Positions 38,277 to 46,087 of a DNA stretch of 64,000 bases are shown one piece after another. The first letter of the stretch is position 1, and every line of letters begins with the position of its first letter. This DNA is from Georgenia satyanarayanai (lineage in GTDB: Bacteria > Actinomycetota > Actinomycetes > Actinomycetales > Actinomycetaceae): assembly GCF_900116375.1 (NCBI RefSeq), contig NZ_UETB01000011.1:51110-115109 (forward strand), in the 5' to 3' direction. The position numbers and the translations under genes are program-made. A model generated the notes under the pieces. The model saw only the letters and a list, made by a program, of their open reading frames with translations. It was not told the origin of the DNA and made no database searches.

Positions 38277-38349
38277 TGGGCCCCGTGGGACTCGAACCCA
38301 CAACCTACGGATTAAAAGTCCGCTGCTCTGCCCATTGAGCTAGAGGCCC
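38277..38349 (-). tRNA. tRNA-Lys (TTT)
   Basis: The minus strand starts GGGCCTCTAGCTCAA, with anticodon loop CTTTTAA (TTT) and T-arm GGGTTCGAGTCCC. Discriminator A; CCA is not encoded. No integrase or attachment duplication is seen nearby. Confidence 0.96.
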
Positions 38350-38486
38350 GGGACACGGGCCGCTGGGGGCCGGCGTCGCCAGGGACCAGGGTACGCGGCG
38401 GCCCCGCTGCGGTTGCGCGGAGCGGGATCGGGCCGCACCGTAATAGGGGTGCTGCGAGGCACCGCCACCACCTCAGAGGGGGAGTC

Positions 38487-38765
38487 ATGCTGAGCCTCAC
38501 CGACAACGCCAAGGCCGCGATCACCGGCATCACCTCCCAGTCGGGTCTGCCGAAGTCCGGCGGGGTGCGCATCTCGCTGGCCCCGGACGCGGACCAGGTG
38601 GAGATGAGCCTGTCGCCGCAGCCCGAGACGGGTGACGACGTCATCGAGGAGGACGGTGCCCGCGTCTTCGTCGAGGAGGCCGCCTCGCCGCTGCTCGCCG
38701 AGCACCTGCTCGACGCGGAGACCGGACCCGAGGGCGTGGGCTTCGCGCTCCGCAGGGCGAGCTGA
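38487..38765 (+). CDS. HesB/IscA-like protein without cysteines
   Basis: 92 residues: MLSLTDNAKAAITGI, GGVRISLAPD and VIEEDGARVFVEE follow the IscA/HesB fold. The three cysteines that bind iron-sulfur clusters in true IscA are absent, and the protein has none at all. It therefore cannot carry clusters in the usual way and probably has another, unknown role. A GAGGGGGAG ribosome site precedes the ATG. Nine bases separate it from the next gene. Confidence 0.82.
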   Translation: MLSLTDNAKAAITGITSQSGLPKSGGVRISLAPDADQVEMSLSPQPETGDDVIEEDGARVFVEEAASPLLAEHLLDAETGPEGVGFALRRAS

Positions 38766-38774
38766 CGCAGAGCA

Positions 38775-39422
38775 GTGGACGGTCGCGAGCGGCCCCGACG
38801 GCCCGCCATCCTCGACAACAAGGACGCCGAGCTCATCTGGGGCGACTCCGACCCGGCGCTCGCGTCCGAGGCCGCCCACTCCACGGCCAACGCGGTCCTC
38901 TACGGGCCCAGCCACCTGGCCGAGGACGAGCGGCTCGCCGAGCGTGTCGGCGCGATCATCGACGCCGAGGGGCTGGACGAGATCGCCGGCCTGTGGTCGC
39001 GCAGCCCCGCCACCACCCTCCCCGGTGCGCTGTGGCGTCTCTACCTCGTGCGCGCCTGGCTCGAGCGCGACCCCGAGACCATCACGATGCGCTTCCGCGC
39101 CGGCACCGCGCAGACCGGCCCGGGGGAGACGACGTCGGACGGGGAGCCCCGCGACGCCGTCGCCGCCCCCCAGCCGCCCGTCCTGGACGAGCGGCTCGCC
39201 CAGCTGTTCGGCGGGACGAGCGAGACCGAGCTCGCGGACGTCCTCGAGCAGGCCGCCGCGTTCCTGCGGGTCCTGTCCGACGGCGCGGCGAGCGACCCCC
39301 GCTGGCACACGCACGACGACGCCGCCGCCGGACCGGTGACACGCCGCCCCCACGCGCTCGCGGCGACGGCCGACGAGCTCGACGCCGCGGCCTCCCGAGC
39401 CAGGGCCCGCAGGCTCGACTGA
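38775..39422 (+). CDS. Uncharacterised actinobacterial protein, copy A
   Basis: 215 residues from GTG 38775, the start that lines up with copy B at 39952 (PRRPAILD versus HRRPAMLD). Shared core: EGLDEIAGLWSRSPATTLPGALWRLYLVRAW. The protein appears all-helical, acidic and soluble, with a variable middle (about 115-135). No known domain. It directly follows the cysteine-free HesB-like gene and its stop abuts that of the convergent GerW-like gene. Confidence 0.75.
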   Translation: MDGRERPRRPAILDNKDAELIWGDSDPALASEAAHSTANAVLYGPSHLAEDERLAERVGAIIDAEGLDEIAGLWSRSPATTLPGALWRLYLVRAWLERDPETITMRFRAGTAQTGPGETTSDGEPRDAVAAPQPPVLDERLAQLFGGTSETELADVLEQAAAFLRVLSDGAASDPRWHTHDDAAAGPVTRRPHALAATADELDAAASRARARRLD

Positions 39423-39794
39423 CTACCGGCGCCGGGCGCGCAGAGCCCGGGCGAGTGCGAGCACCGCGATCGCGCCGACCACCTGCCCGCCGAGGATCAC
39501 CCGGTTGAGGTCGAGCGCCGGGTGCCAGCGCACCACCCCGTCCCGCACCGCGTAGACGCCCACCGCCTTGGCGTGGACACCGAAGCCGCCCCCGCCTCCG
39601 GAGCCCTCGCCGGTGCCGCCCTCCTCCGCGCTGCCGAGCGCGCCCTTGCCGTAGCCCATGCCGCTGGCGCCGACGACCCGGGCGACCGGGATGACGAGCG
39701 TGCCGTCCACCTCGTAGGCCTCGCCGAAGACGCGCCGCACGTGCAGCGCGTCACCGGCCGTCTCGACAGGTCGGGTCGCGGGTGTCTCGTCCAT
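39423..39794 (-). CDS. GerW/YtfJ-family protein
   Basis: 123 residues: VFGEAYEVDGTLVIPVARV, a glycine-rich loop (GYGKGALGSAEEGG then GGGGG), FGVHAKAVGVYAVRDGVVRW and a C-terminal membrane segment (VILGGQVVGAIAVLALARAL). This is the spore-protein YtfJ/GerW family, widespread in non-sporulating actinobacteria with unknown role. ATG 39794 follows GGAGAGG. It is inserted between the two paralogous copies A and B. Confidence 0.87.
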   Translation of the reverse strand: MDETPATRPVETAGDALHVRRVFGEAYEVDGTLVIPVARVVGASGMGYGKGALGSAEEGGTGEGSGGGGGFGVHAKAVGVYAVRDGVVRWHPALDLNRVILGGQVVGAIAVLALARALRARRR

Positions 39795-39951
39795 GGTGTG
39801 CTGCCTCTCCTCGGGTGGGCGCGCCAAGCACACCACGGACGGCGGGGCGCGCGGAAGAGCGGCCGCGCACGTGCCGGACCGGTGAGGTGTCTCGTAGCAT
39901 CGGGGAGGTTCCGGTCGGTCCGTCCGGGACGGACCACCGTGAGGGGGACAG

Positions 39952-40575
39952 ATGGAGCGCAAGCACCGCCGTCCGGCCATGCTCGACGCGCAGACCGCCG
40001 AGCGCATCGTCGGCGACGTCGACCCGGCGCTGCGCTCGCAGGCCGCCCACACGACGGCCGCCGTCCTCGTCGGCCGCGGCCGCGCCGGAGCTGAGGACCC
40101 CGAGCTCGTCTCCCGCCTCGTCTCGCTCGTCGACACCGAGGGTCTGGACACCATCGCCGCGCTGTGGTCGCAGAGCCCCTCGACGACCCTCCCGGGCGCG
40201 CTGTGGCGCCTGTACCTCATGCGCGAGTGGGTGCGCGCCGACCCGGCCCGGGTCGCCGACCGCTTCTCCCTCGGCCGCCACCGGGCCGAGGTCGCCGGGG
40301 TCATCGCCGGCGTCGTCGAGCCGCCGGGCCCCGGTGACGTCGCCCAGCTCGCCGACGCCGTCCTCGCGGGCGTCTACGAGGGCGACCTCGACGTCGCCCT
40401 CGACCGGGCCGCAGCCTTCATCCGCGTCGTCGCCACCGGCTCGGCGCTCGACGCCGACTGGGTCGACGACGACGAGCTCGCCGCCCGCCTCACCCGCCGT
40501 GCCTCCGCGCTCCTGCGCACCGCCGAGGAGCTCGAGCAGGCCGCCGAGATGTGGCGCGTGGGGACGCTCGACTGA
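39952..40575 (+). CDS. Uncharacterised actinobacterial protein, copy B
   Basis: 207 residues, paralogous to copy A with the block EGLDTIAALWSQSPSTTLPGALWRLYLMREW and a similar LRTAEELEQAA end. AGGGGG precedes the ATG. Helical and soluble; function unknown. The stop overlaps the mshD ATG as TGATG, so it is translationally coupled to mycothiol synthase, a hint but no proof of a link. Confidence 0.75.
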   Translation: MERKHRRPAMLDAQTAERIVGDVDPALRSQAAHTTAAVLVGRGRAGAEDPELVSRLVSLVDTEGLDTIAALWSQSPSTTLPGALWRLYLMREWVRADPARVADRFSLGRHRAEVAGVIAGVVEPPGPGDVAQLADAVLAGVYEGDLDVALDRAAAFIRVVATGSALDADWVDDDELAARLTRRASALLRTAEELEQAAEMWRVGTLD

Positions 40576-41435
40576 TGGGCACCGGCCTCACCGGTCCCGC
40601 CTCCGCGGACGCCGTGCTGCGCCTCGCCGCCGCCGCGACGGACGCCGACGGCGTCGCGCCCCTGAACGAGCAGAGCGTCCTCGCCGTGCGGCACGGCACG
40701 GACGGGTGCCGTCACCACTGGCTCGGCGAGGGGGAGCAGCTCCTCGCCTACGCCGTCGTCGACGCCGAGGGCAGCGGCGAGCTGTGCGTCCACCCCGCCC
40801 ACCGCCGGCGCGGCCTGGGACGCCGGCTGCTGGACGCCGTGCTCGACGACGTCCCCTCCGTCGCGCTGTGGGCGCACGGCGACCTGCCGGGCGCGCAGGG
40901 CCTGGCCCGCGCCGCCGGGCTGCGCGTCACCCGCGAGCTGTGGCAGATGGCCCGTGACCTCGACCCGGCGGCGGACGCGCCGGCGGTGGAGGAGCTCGCG
41001 GGCGTGGAGGTGCGGACCTTCGCCGTCGGGCAGGACGAGGAGGCGTGGGTGGCGCTCAACGGGACCGCCTTCGCCGACCACCCCGAGCAGGGGCGCCTCA
41101 CCGTGGCGGACCTGCGCCAGCGGCAGGCCGAGCCCTGGTTCGACCCCTCCCTCCTGTGGCTCGCGCACGAGCCCGGACGGCCGGACGCGCTCCTCGCCTC
41201 GATGTGGGTCAAGCCCGACGGCGAGGACGCTGAAATCTACGCCCTCGGGGTGGCCCCGCAGGCCCAGGGCCGCGGGCTGGGCGGACACCTCACCGCCCTG
41301 GCGCTCGCGGAGATGCGACGCCGCGGCTTCCGCCGCACCACGCTCTACGTCGAGGGCGAGAACACGGCGGCGATCCGCACCTACCGGCGCGCCGGTTACG
41401 ACCGCTCGTCACTCGACGTTCAGTACGCGCGCTGA
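40575..41435 (+). CDS. mshD: Mycothiol synthase
   Basis: 286 residues made of two GNAT domains, the layout of MshD. The first has LCVHPAHRRRGLGRRLLDAVL, the second YALGVAPQAQGRGLGGHLTALALAEM, followed by VEGENTAAIRTYRRAGY, a segment conserved in MshD. It transfers acetyl from acetyl-CoA to Cys-GlcN-Ins, the final step of mycothiol synthesis, the main thiol of actinobacteria. It starts within the stop of copy B and precedes ppk by 18 bases. Confidence 0.92.
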   Translation: MGTGLTGPASADAVLRLAAAATDADGVAPLNEQSVLAVRHGTDGCRHHWLGEGEQLLAYAVVDAEGSGELCVHPAHRRRGLGRRLLDAVLDDVPSVALWAHGDLPGAQGLARAAGLRVTRELWQMARDLDPAADAPAVEELAGVEVRTFAVGQDEEAWVALNGTAFADHPEQGRLTVADLRQRQAEPWFDPSLLWLAHEPGRPDALLASMWVKPDGEDAEIYALGVAPQAQGRGLGGHLTALALAEMRRRGFRRTTLYVEGENTAAIRTYRRAGYDRSSLDVQYAR

Positions 41436-41453
41436 GGTGGCAGCATTGGCCCC

Positions 41454-43787
41454 ATGCCAGAGTCTGAGGTCACCTCGCCCAGCCACCTCGACGACGCACC
41501 CGTCGACGAGGCACCCGAGCCCGGTGACGACGGCGTCGACACCGTCGCGCTGACCGGGGCCGCGACGCCCCCCGAGGACGTCGCGGAGGAGGTCGCCGAG
41601 CAGACCGACGAGCTCGGCGAGGGGGCCGGCGAGGACGGCCGTGAGCCCGACCCGCTCGACGTCGAGCTGCCCGAGGGGCGGTTCGCGGACCGCGAGGTCA
41701 GCTGGCTCGCCTTCAACCAGCGCGTGCTCGAGCAGGCGCAGGACACCACCCAGCCGCTCCTCGAGCGGGCGTGGTTCCTGTCGATCTTCGCCTCCAACCT
41801 CGACGAGTTCTTCATGGTGCGGGTGGCCGGGCTCAAGCGCCGCATCGCCACCGGCCTCGCCGTGCCGGCCGCCTCCGGCCTCTCCCCGCGGCAGGTCCTC
41901 GAGGCCATCAGCGTGCGCGCCCACGAGCTCATGGAGGAGCACGCCCGCACCTTCGCCGAGGACATCCAGCCGGCGCTCGCGGACGAGGGCATCGAGATCC
42001 TCCACTGGGCGGACCTCGCCGAGAGCGAGCAGCTGCGCCTGCGCAAGTACTTCCGCAAGCAGATCTTCCCGGTCCTCACCCCGCTCGCCGTGGACCCGGC
42101 CCACCCCTTCCCCTACATCTCCGGGCTCTCCCTCAACCTCGCCGTCGTCGCCCGCAACCCGAGCTCGGGCAAGGAGCACTTCGCCCGCGTCAAGGTGCCG
42201 CCGCTCCTGCCGCGGTTCATCGCCGTCGACGCCGCGGGCCGTCCCCACCGCCCGGAGGAGACCCCCTCCTCGCGCGAGGACGGACGCACCGCCTTCGTCC
42301 CGCTCGAGGAGATCATCGGCGAGCACCTCGACTACCTCTTCCCCGGGATGGAGATCGTCGAGCACCACACCTTCCGCGTCACCCGCAACGAGGACCTCGA
42401 GGTCGAGGAGGACGACGCCGAGAACCTCCTCCAGGCCCTGGAGAAGGAGCTCATGCGCCGGCGCTTCGGGCCCGCGGTCCGCCTCGAGCTCGCCCAGGGC
42501 ATCAGCGCGCACGTGCGCGACCTGCTCATCCGGGAGCTCGGCGTCGTCGAGCACGAGGTGTACGAGCTGCCCTCGCTGCTCGACCTCACCGGCCTCGAGG
42601 TCATCCACGAGCTCGACCGGCCCGAGCTGAAGTACCCGAAGTTCGTGCCCGTCACGGCCCACCCGCTGGCGGAGGTGGAGAGCGCCCAGCCGACGAACAT
42701 CTTCGAGGCGATCCGCCGCCGCGACGTCCTCCTCCACCACCCCTACGACTCCTTCTCGACCTCGGTCCAGGAGTTCCTCGCGCAGGCCGCGGCGGACCCC
42801 AAGGTGCTCGCCATCAAGCAGACCCTGTACCGCACGTCCGGGGACTCCCCGATCGTCGACGCCCTCATCGACGCGGCCGAGGCCGGCAAGCAGGTGCTCG
42901 CGATCGTCGAGATCAAGGCGCGGTTCGACGAGCAGGCCAACATCTCCTGGGCGCGCAAGCTCGAGGAGGCCGGCGTCCACGTCGTCTACGGCATCGTCGG
43001 CCTCAAGACCCACTGCAAGCTCTCGCTCGTCGTGCGCAACGAGAAGGACGGGCTGCGCCGCTACTGCCACGTGGGCACCGGCAACTACAACCCCAAGACG
43101 GCCCGCGGCTACGAGGACCTCGGGCTGCTCACCTGCGACCCGGACGTCGGCCAGGACCTCACCCGCCTGTTCAACCAGCTCTCCGGCTACGCGCCGCGCT
43201 CGCGCTTCCGCCGCCTGCTCGTCGCGCCGCGCTCCATCCGGCCCGGGCTCGTCGACCGCATCGAGCGGGAGATCGCCGGGCACCGCGCCGGCCGGCCCGC
43301 GTGGATCAAGATCAAGGTCAACTCGATCGTCGACGAGACCGTCATCGACGCCCTGTACAGGGCGAGCCAGGCGGGCGTGCAGGTCGACGTCGTCGTACGC
43401 GGCATCTGTGCGCTGCGCGCCGGCATCCCCGGCCTGAGCGAGAACATCCGCGTCCGCTCGATCCTGGGCCGCTTCCTCGAGCACGCGCGCGTCTTCGCCT
43501 TCGCCGGGGACGAGGAGCTCCCGGACGTGTGGATCGGCAGCGCCGACCTCATGCACCGCAACCTCGACCGCCGCGTCGAGGTGCTCGTGCAGATCGTGGA
43601 CAGGGAACAGGTGGAGTTCCTCACCGACCTCCTCGACCGGTGCGTCGCGCCGACGACGTCGTCCTGGCACCTCCTCCCGGACGGCACCTGGGAGCGCCAC
43701 CAGGTCACCGAGGACGGCACGCCGCTCGAGGACGTCCAGGAGCTCCTCATCGCCCGCGCCCGGCGCCGCGTGGCGGCCAGCCGATGA
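41454..43787 (+). CDS. ppk: Polyphosphate kinase 1
   Basis: 777 residues. The first ~75 are a very acidic, disordered extension. [35 protein letters not shown], the autophosphorylated His in [20 protein letters not shown] and the second active-site His in [10 protein letters not shown] identify PPK1. It extends polyphosphate from ATP reversibly. The ATGA overlap with mutT1 repeats the ppk-mutT1 pairing known from mycobacteria. With pstS and the secreted nucleotidase it fits an emphasis on phosphate storage. Confidence 0.96.
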   Translation: MPESEVTSPSHLDDAPVDEAPEPGDDGVDTVALTGAATPPEDVAEEVAEQTDELGEGAGEDGREPDPLDVELPEGRFADREVSWLAFNQRVLEQAQDTTQPLLERAWFLSIFASNLDEFFMVRVAGLKRRIATGLAVPAASGLSPRQVLEAISVRAHELMEEHARTFAEDIQPALADEGIEILHWADLAESEQLRLRKYFRKQIFPVLTPLAVDPAHPFPYISGLSLNLAVVARNPSSGKEHFARVKVPPLLPRFIAVDAAGRPHRPEETPSSREDGRTAFVPLEEIIGEHLDYLFPGMEIVEHHTFRVTRNEDLEVEEDDAENLLQALEKELMRRRFGPAVRLELAQGISAHVRDLLIRELGVVEHEVYELPSLLDLTGLEVIHELDRPELKYPKFVPVTAHPLAEVESAQPTNIFEAIRRRDVLLHHPYDSFSTSVQEFLAQAAADPKVLAIKQTLYRTSGDSPIVDALIDAAEAGKQVLAIVEIKARFDEQANISWARKLEEAGVHVVYGIVGLKTHCKLSLVVRNEKDGLRRYCHVGTGNYNPKTARGYEDLGLLTCDPDVGQDLTRLFNQLSGYAPRSRFRRLLVAPRSIRPGLVDRIEREIAGHRAGRPAWIKIKVNSIVDETVIDALYRASQAGVQVDVVVRGICALRAGIPGLSENIRVRSILGRFLEHARVFAFAGDEELPDVWIGSADLMHRNLDRRVEVLVQIVDREQVEFLTDLLDRCVAPTTSSWHLLPDGTWERHQVTEDGTPLEDVQELLIARARRRVAASR

Positions 43788-44788
43788 GCGCGTCGCGGAC
43801 CCAGTACGCGGCCGGCACGCTCGTGTGGCGGGTCAACGACCGCAAGAAGCTCGAGGTGCTCCTCGTCCACCGCCCCCGCTACGACGACTGGTCCTGGCCC
43901 AAGGGCAAGCTCGACAGCGGCGAGACGCTCGCCGCCTGCGCGGTCCGGGAGACGGCGGAGGAGACGGGCGTCGCCGTCGTCCTCGGCCAGCCGCTGCCGA
44001 AGGTCAGCTACCGGATGAGTGACGGTCGGCGCAAGGAGGTCTTCTACTGGGCCGCGCGCCCTGCGCAGCCCGACAACCTGTCCCTGCGCGCGCGCCCGCT
44101 CGCCTCCCCCGCGAGCACGCGGGAGATCGACGAGGTGCGGTGGGTCGAGGCCAAGGAGGCCCGCGCGCTCCTCACCCACGCCTACGACCGCGAGCCGCTG
44201 GGCATGCTCCTGGACCAGTGGAAGGACGAGCGGCTCAACACCTGGGCGCTGCTCGTCGTCCGGCACGCCCGGGCGCGCAAGCGCACGGCCTGGAAGGGCG
44301 GGGAGTCCACCCGCCCGCTCACCACGGTGGGGCAGGCCCAGGCGCAGCGGCTCGTCCCGCTGCTGTCGGCCTACGGCGTCGACCGGGTGCTCTCCAGCCC
44401 CTGGCGCCGCTGCGTGGACACGGTGACGCCCTACGCGGACACCATCGGTGTCGAGGTCGAGCTGCACGCGGAGATCACCGAGGACGCCCACCGCGAGAAG
44501 CCCAGACGGGCGCGCCGCCTCCTCGAGGTCGAGGTCAAGCAGCGAGCACCGGGCGTGGCGATCTGCACCCACCGGCCGGTGCTTCCGACCTTCATGGACC
44601 AGATCGCGATCAACACGCCCAACCGGATCATGAAGCAGGTGCCGGAGTCCGACCCCTGGCTCAAGACCTCCGAGATGCTCGTCGTCCACGTCGGACGACG
44701 GCCGGGGCGGGCCGCCGTCGTCGTCGCGCTCGAGAAGCACCGCGCCCCGACGTACCAGGAGGAGCTGACGGCCGCCCAGGCGGGCTAG
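43784..44788 (+). CDS. mutT1: NUDIX hydrolase fused to histidine phosphatase (MutT1 type)
   Basis: 334 residues. N-terminal NUDIX (about 8-140) with [23 protein letters not shown], the Nudix box; C-terminal histidine phosphatase with VVRHARA (catalytic His) and a later THRPVL. Mycobacterial MutT1 of this build cleans 8-oxo-(d)GTP and diadenosine polyphosphates. Translationally coupled to ppk. Its stop codon shares CTAG with the stop of the convergent lacI gene. Confidence 0.92.
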   Translation: MSASRTQYAAGTLVWRVNDRKKLEVLLVHRPRYDDWSWPKGKLDSGETLAACAVRETAEETGVAVVLGQPLPKVSYRMSDGRRKEVFYWAARPAQPDNLSLRARPLASPASTREIDEVRWVEAKEARALLTHAYDREPLGMLLDQWKDERLNTWALLVVRHARARKRTAWKGGESTRPLTTVGQAQAQRLVPLLSAYGVDRVLSSPWRRCVDTVTPYADTIGVEVELHAEITEDAHREKPRRARRLLEVEVKQRAPGVAICTHRPVLPTFMDQIAINTPNRIMKQVPESDPWLKTSEMLVVHVGRRPGRAAVVVALEKHRAPTYQEELTAAQAG

Positions 44789-45825
44789 GACGGCTGTCGC
44801 GGACCGTCGCCGGTCGACTCGCGCACGACGATCCGGAACCGTGCCTTGTGCAGGCGTGGCGGGCGGCGGACGTGCGCGCCCGGGTCCATCCGCTCCAGCA
44901 GCATGTCGACGGCGGTCCGGGCGATCTCCTCCCGCCCCGGGTCCACGCTCGTCAGGGAGGGCACGGTGAACCGTCCGGCGTCGACGTTGTCGAAGCCGAT
45001 GACGGCGACGTCGTCGGGCACGCGTCGGTGCGCCTCGCCCAGGGCCCGCAGGACACCGAGCGCAAGCATGTCGTTGAGGGCGAAGACGGCGTCGAAGTCG
45101 ACGCCGGACGCGAGGAGGTCACGGGTGGCCTCCGCGCCGTTCTGCGGGTGCCAGGGTGCGACGGGACGCTCGAGCTGCGGGTCGCGCGCGATGCCGGCCG
45201 CCGCGAGGGCCTCCCGGTACCCCTCCAGGCGCAGGTCCGCGGGCCGGATCTGGTCCTCGCGTCCGTCCGGGTGGGTCCCGACGACCGCGATCCGGCGGCG
45301 CCCCAGCGTGAGGAGGTGCTCGACGGCGGCCCGGGCGGCGGTGCTGTTGTGGATCGACACGTGGTCGGTCGGTCCGCCGAAGATCCGCTCCCCGAGGAGG
45401 ACGAGCGGGTAGTTCACCCGCCCCAGGAGGTCGCGGTCCTCGATGCCGAGGCGCTCGGGGCTGAAGAGCAGCCCGTCCGCCTGGCGCAGCCCCTCGGTGA
45501 GCACCGCCATCTCCCGGTCCCGGTCACCGCCGAGCTGACCGATGATGACGCTGAGGCTGCGGGCCTCGGCCGCGCTGATCACGGCGTCCGCCAGCTCGGC
45601 GAAGTAGTTGAGCCGCAGCTCCGGCACGGCGAGCCCGATGACCCCCGTCCGGCCCGAGCGCAGGCCGCGGGCGGACTGGTTGGGGCGGTAGCCGAGCTCG
45701 GAGATCGCGTGCCGCACCCGGGCCCGGGTCTCGGGCCGCACGTAGGGGTAGTCGTTGACGACGTTCGAGACCGTCTTGATGGAGACCCCGGCCAGCAGCG
45801 CGACCTCTCGCATCGTCACACTCAC
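44785..45825 (-). CDS. LacI-family regulator of the glycan island
   Basis: 346 residues. MREVALLAGVSIKTVSNVVNDYPYVRPETRARV is the LacI helix-turn-helix and hinge region, and residues 60-335 form a periplasmic-binding-like sugar sensor (AVLTEGLRQADGLLFSP, FALNDMLALGVL, VIGFDNVDAGRF). LacI proteins bind palindromes with a central CG; three TACAACGTCGTA-like sites lie between the esterase and permease genes. Likely an inducer-released repressor of the arabinosyl/hemicellulose genes. The 262-base gap upstream has no gene and no obvious operator copy. Confidence 0.92.
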   Translation of the reverse strand: MSVTMREVALLAGVSIKTVSNVVNDYPYVRPETRARVRHAISELGYRPNQSARGLRSGRTGVIGLAVPELRLNYFAELADAVISAAEARSLSVIIGQLGGDRDREMAVLTEGLRQADGLLFSPERLGIEDRDLLGRVNYPLVLLGERIFGGPTDHVSIHNSTAARAAVEHLLTLGRRRIAVVGTHPDGREDQIRPADLRLEGYREALAAAGIARDPQLERPVAPWHPQNGAEATRDLLASGVDFDAVFALNDMLALGVLRALGEAHRRVPDDVAVIGFDNVDAGRFTVPSLTSVDPGREEIARTAVDMLLERMDPGAHVRRPPRLHKARFRIVVRESTGDGPRQPS

Positions 45826-46040
45826 GTCGGGCCCCTTGTGGTCGAATCCGCCGGGGACGGGCTGTCGGGCACCGTCGACGACGTGGTCCTGGAGCCGTTG
45901 CCGCCCCTACGGCGTGGCGGCTGTAGGTGGCGTCGACTATGCCTGCCGTCCCGCGGGGATGTCCACCTGGCGGCGTCCCGCCGCGGCGACGGCCGCGCCG
46001 GCCCAGGTCCGGACGAGCGCCGTCGACCGGGGCTCCGAGG

Positions 46041-46073
46041 GCGCAGCCGGCCGGCCAGGCCGGCCGGCTGCGC
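46041..46073 (-). terminator. Hairpin terminator after the esterase
   Basis: GCGCAGCCGGCCGG and CCGGCCGGCTGCGC form a perfect 14-pair stem with loop CCAGG, 15 bases beyond the esterase stop. Confidence 0.75.
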
Positions 46074-46087
46074 CGGGTCGGGTGCCG

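Noticed and set aside
39423..39794. Evidence for sporulation from the GerW-like gene
   Set aside because: The family is frequent in non-sporulating actinobacteria, and no other spore gene is present.
40575..41435. Simple duplicated GNAT acetyltransferase of unknown role
   Set aside because: Length, two-domain layout and the VEGENTAAIRTYRRAGY segment fit mycothiol synthase specifically.
41409..43700. A 763-codon minus-strand frame opposite ppk
   Set aside because: Same shadow pattern; PPK1 residues are intact on the plus strand.
45826..46087. Possible small gene between lacI and the esterase
   Set aside because: Short frames here lack ribosome sites and recognisable sequence; the main feature is the esterase terminator hairpin.
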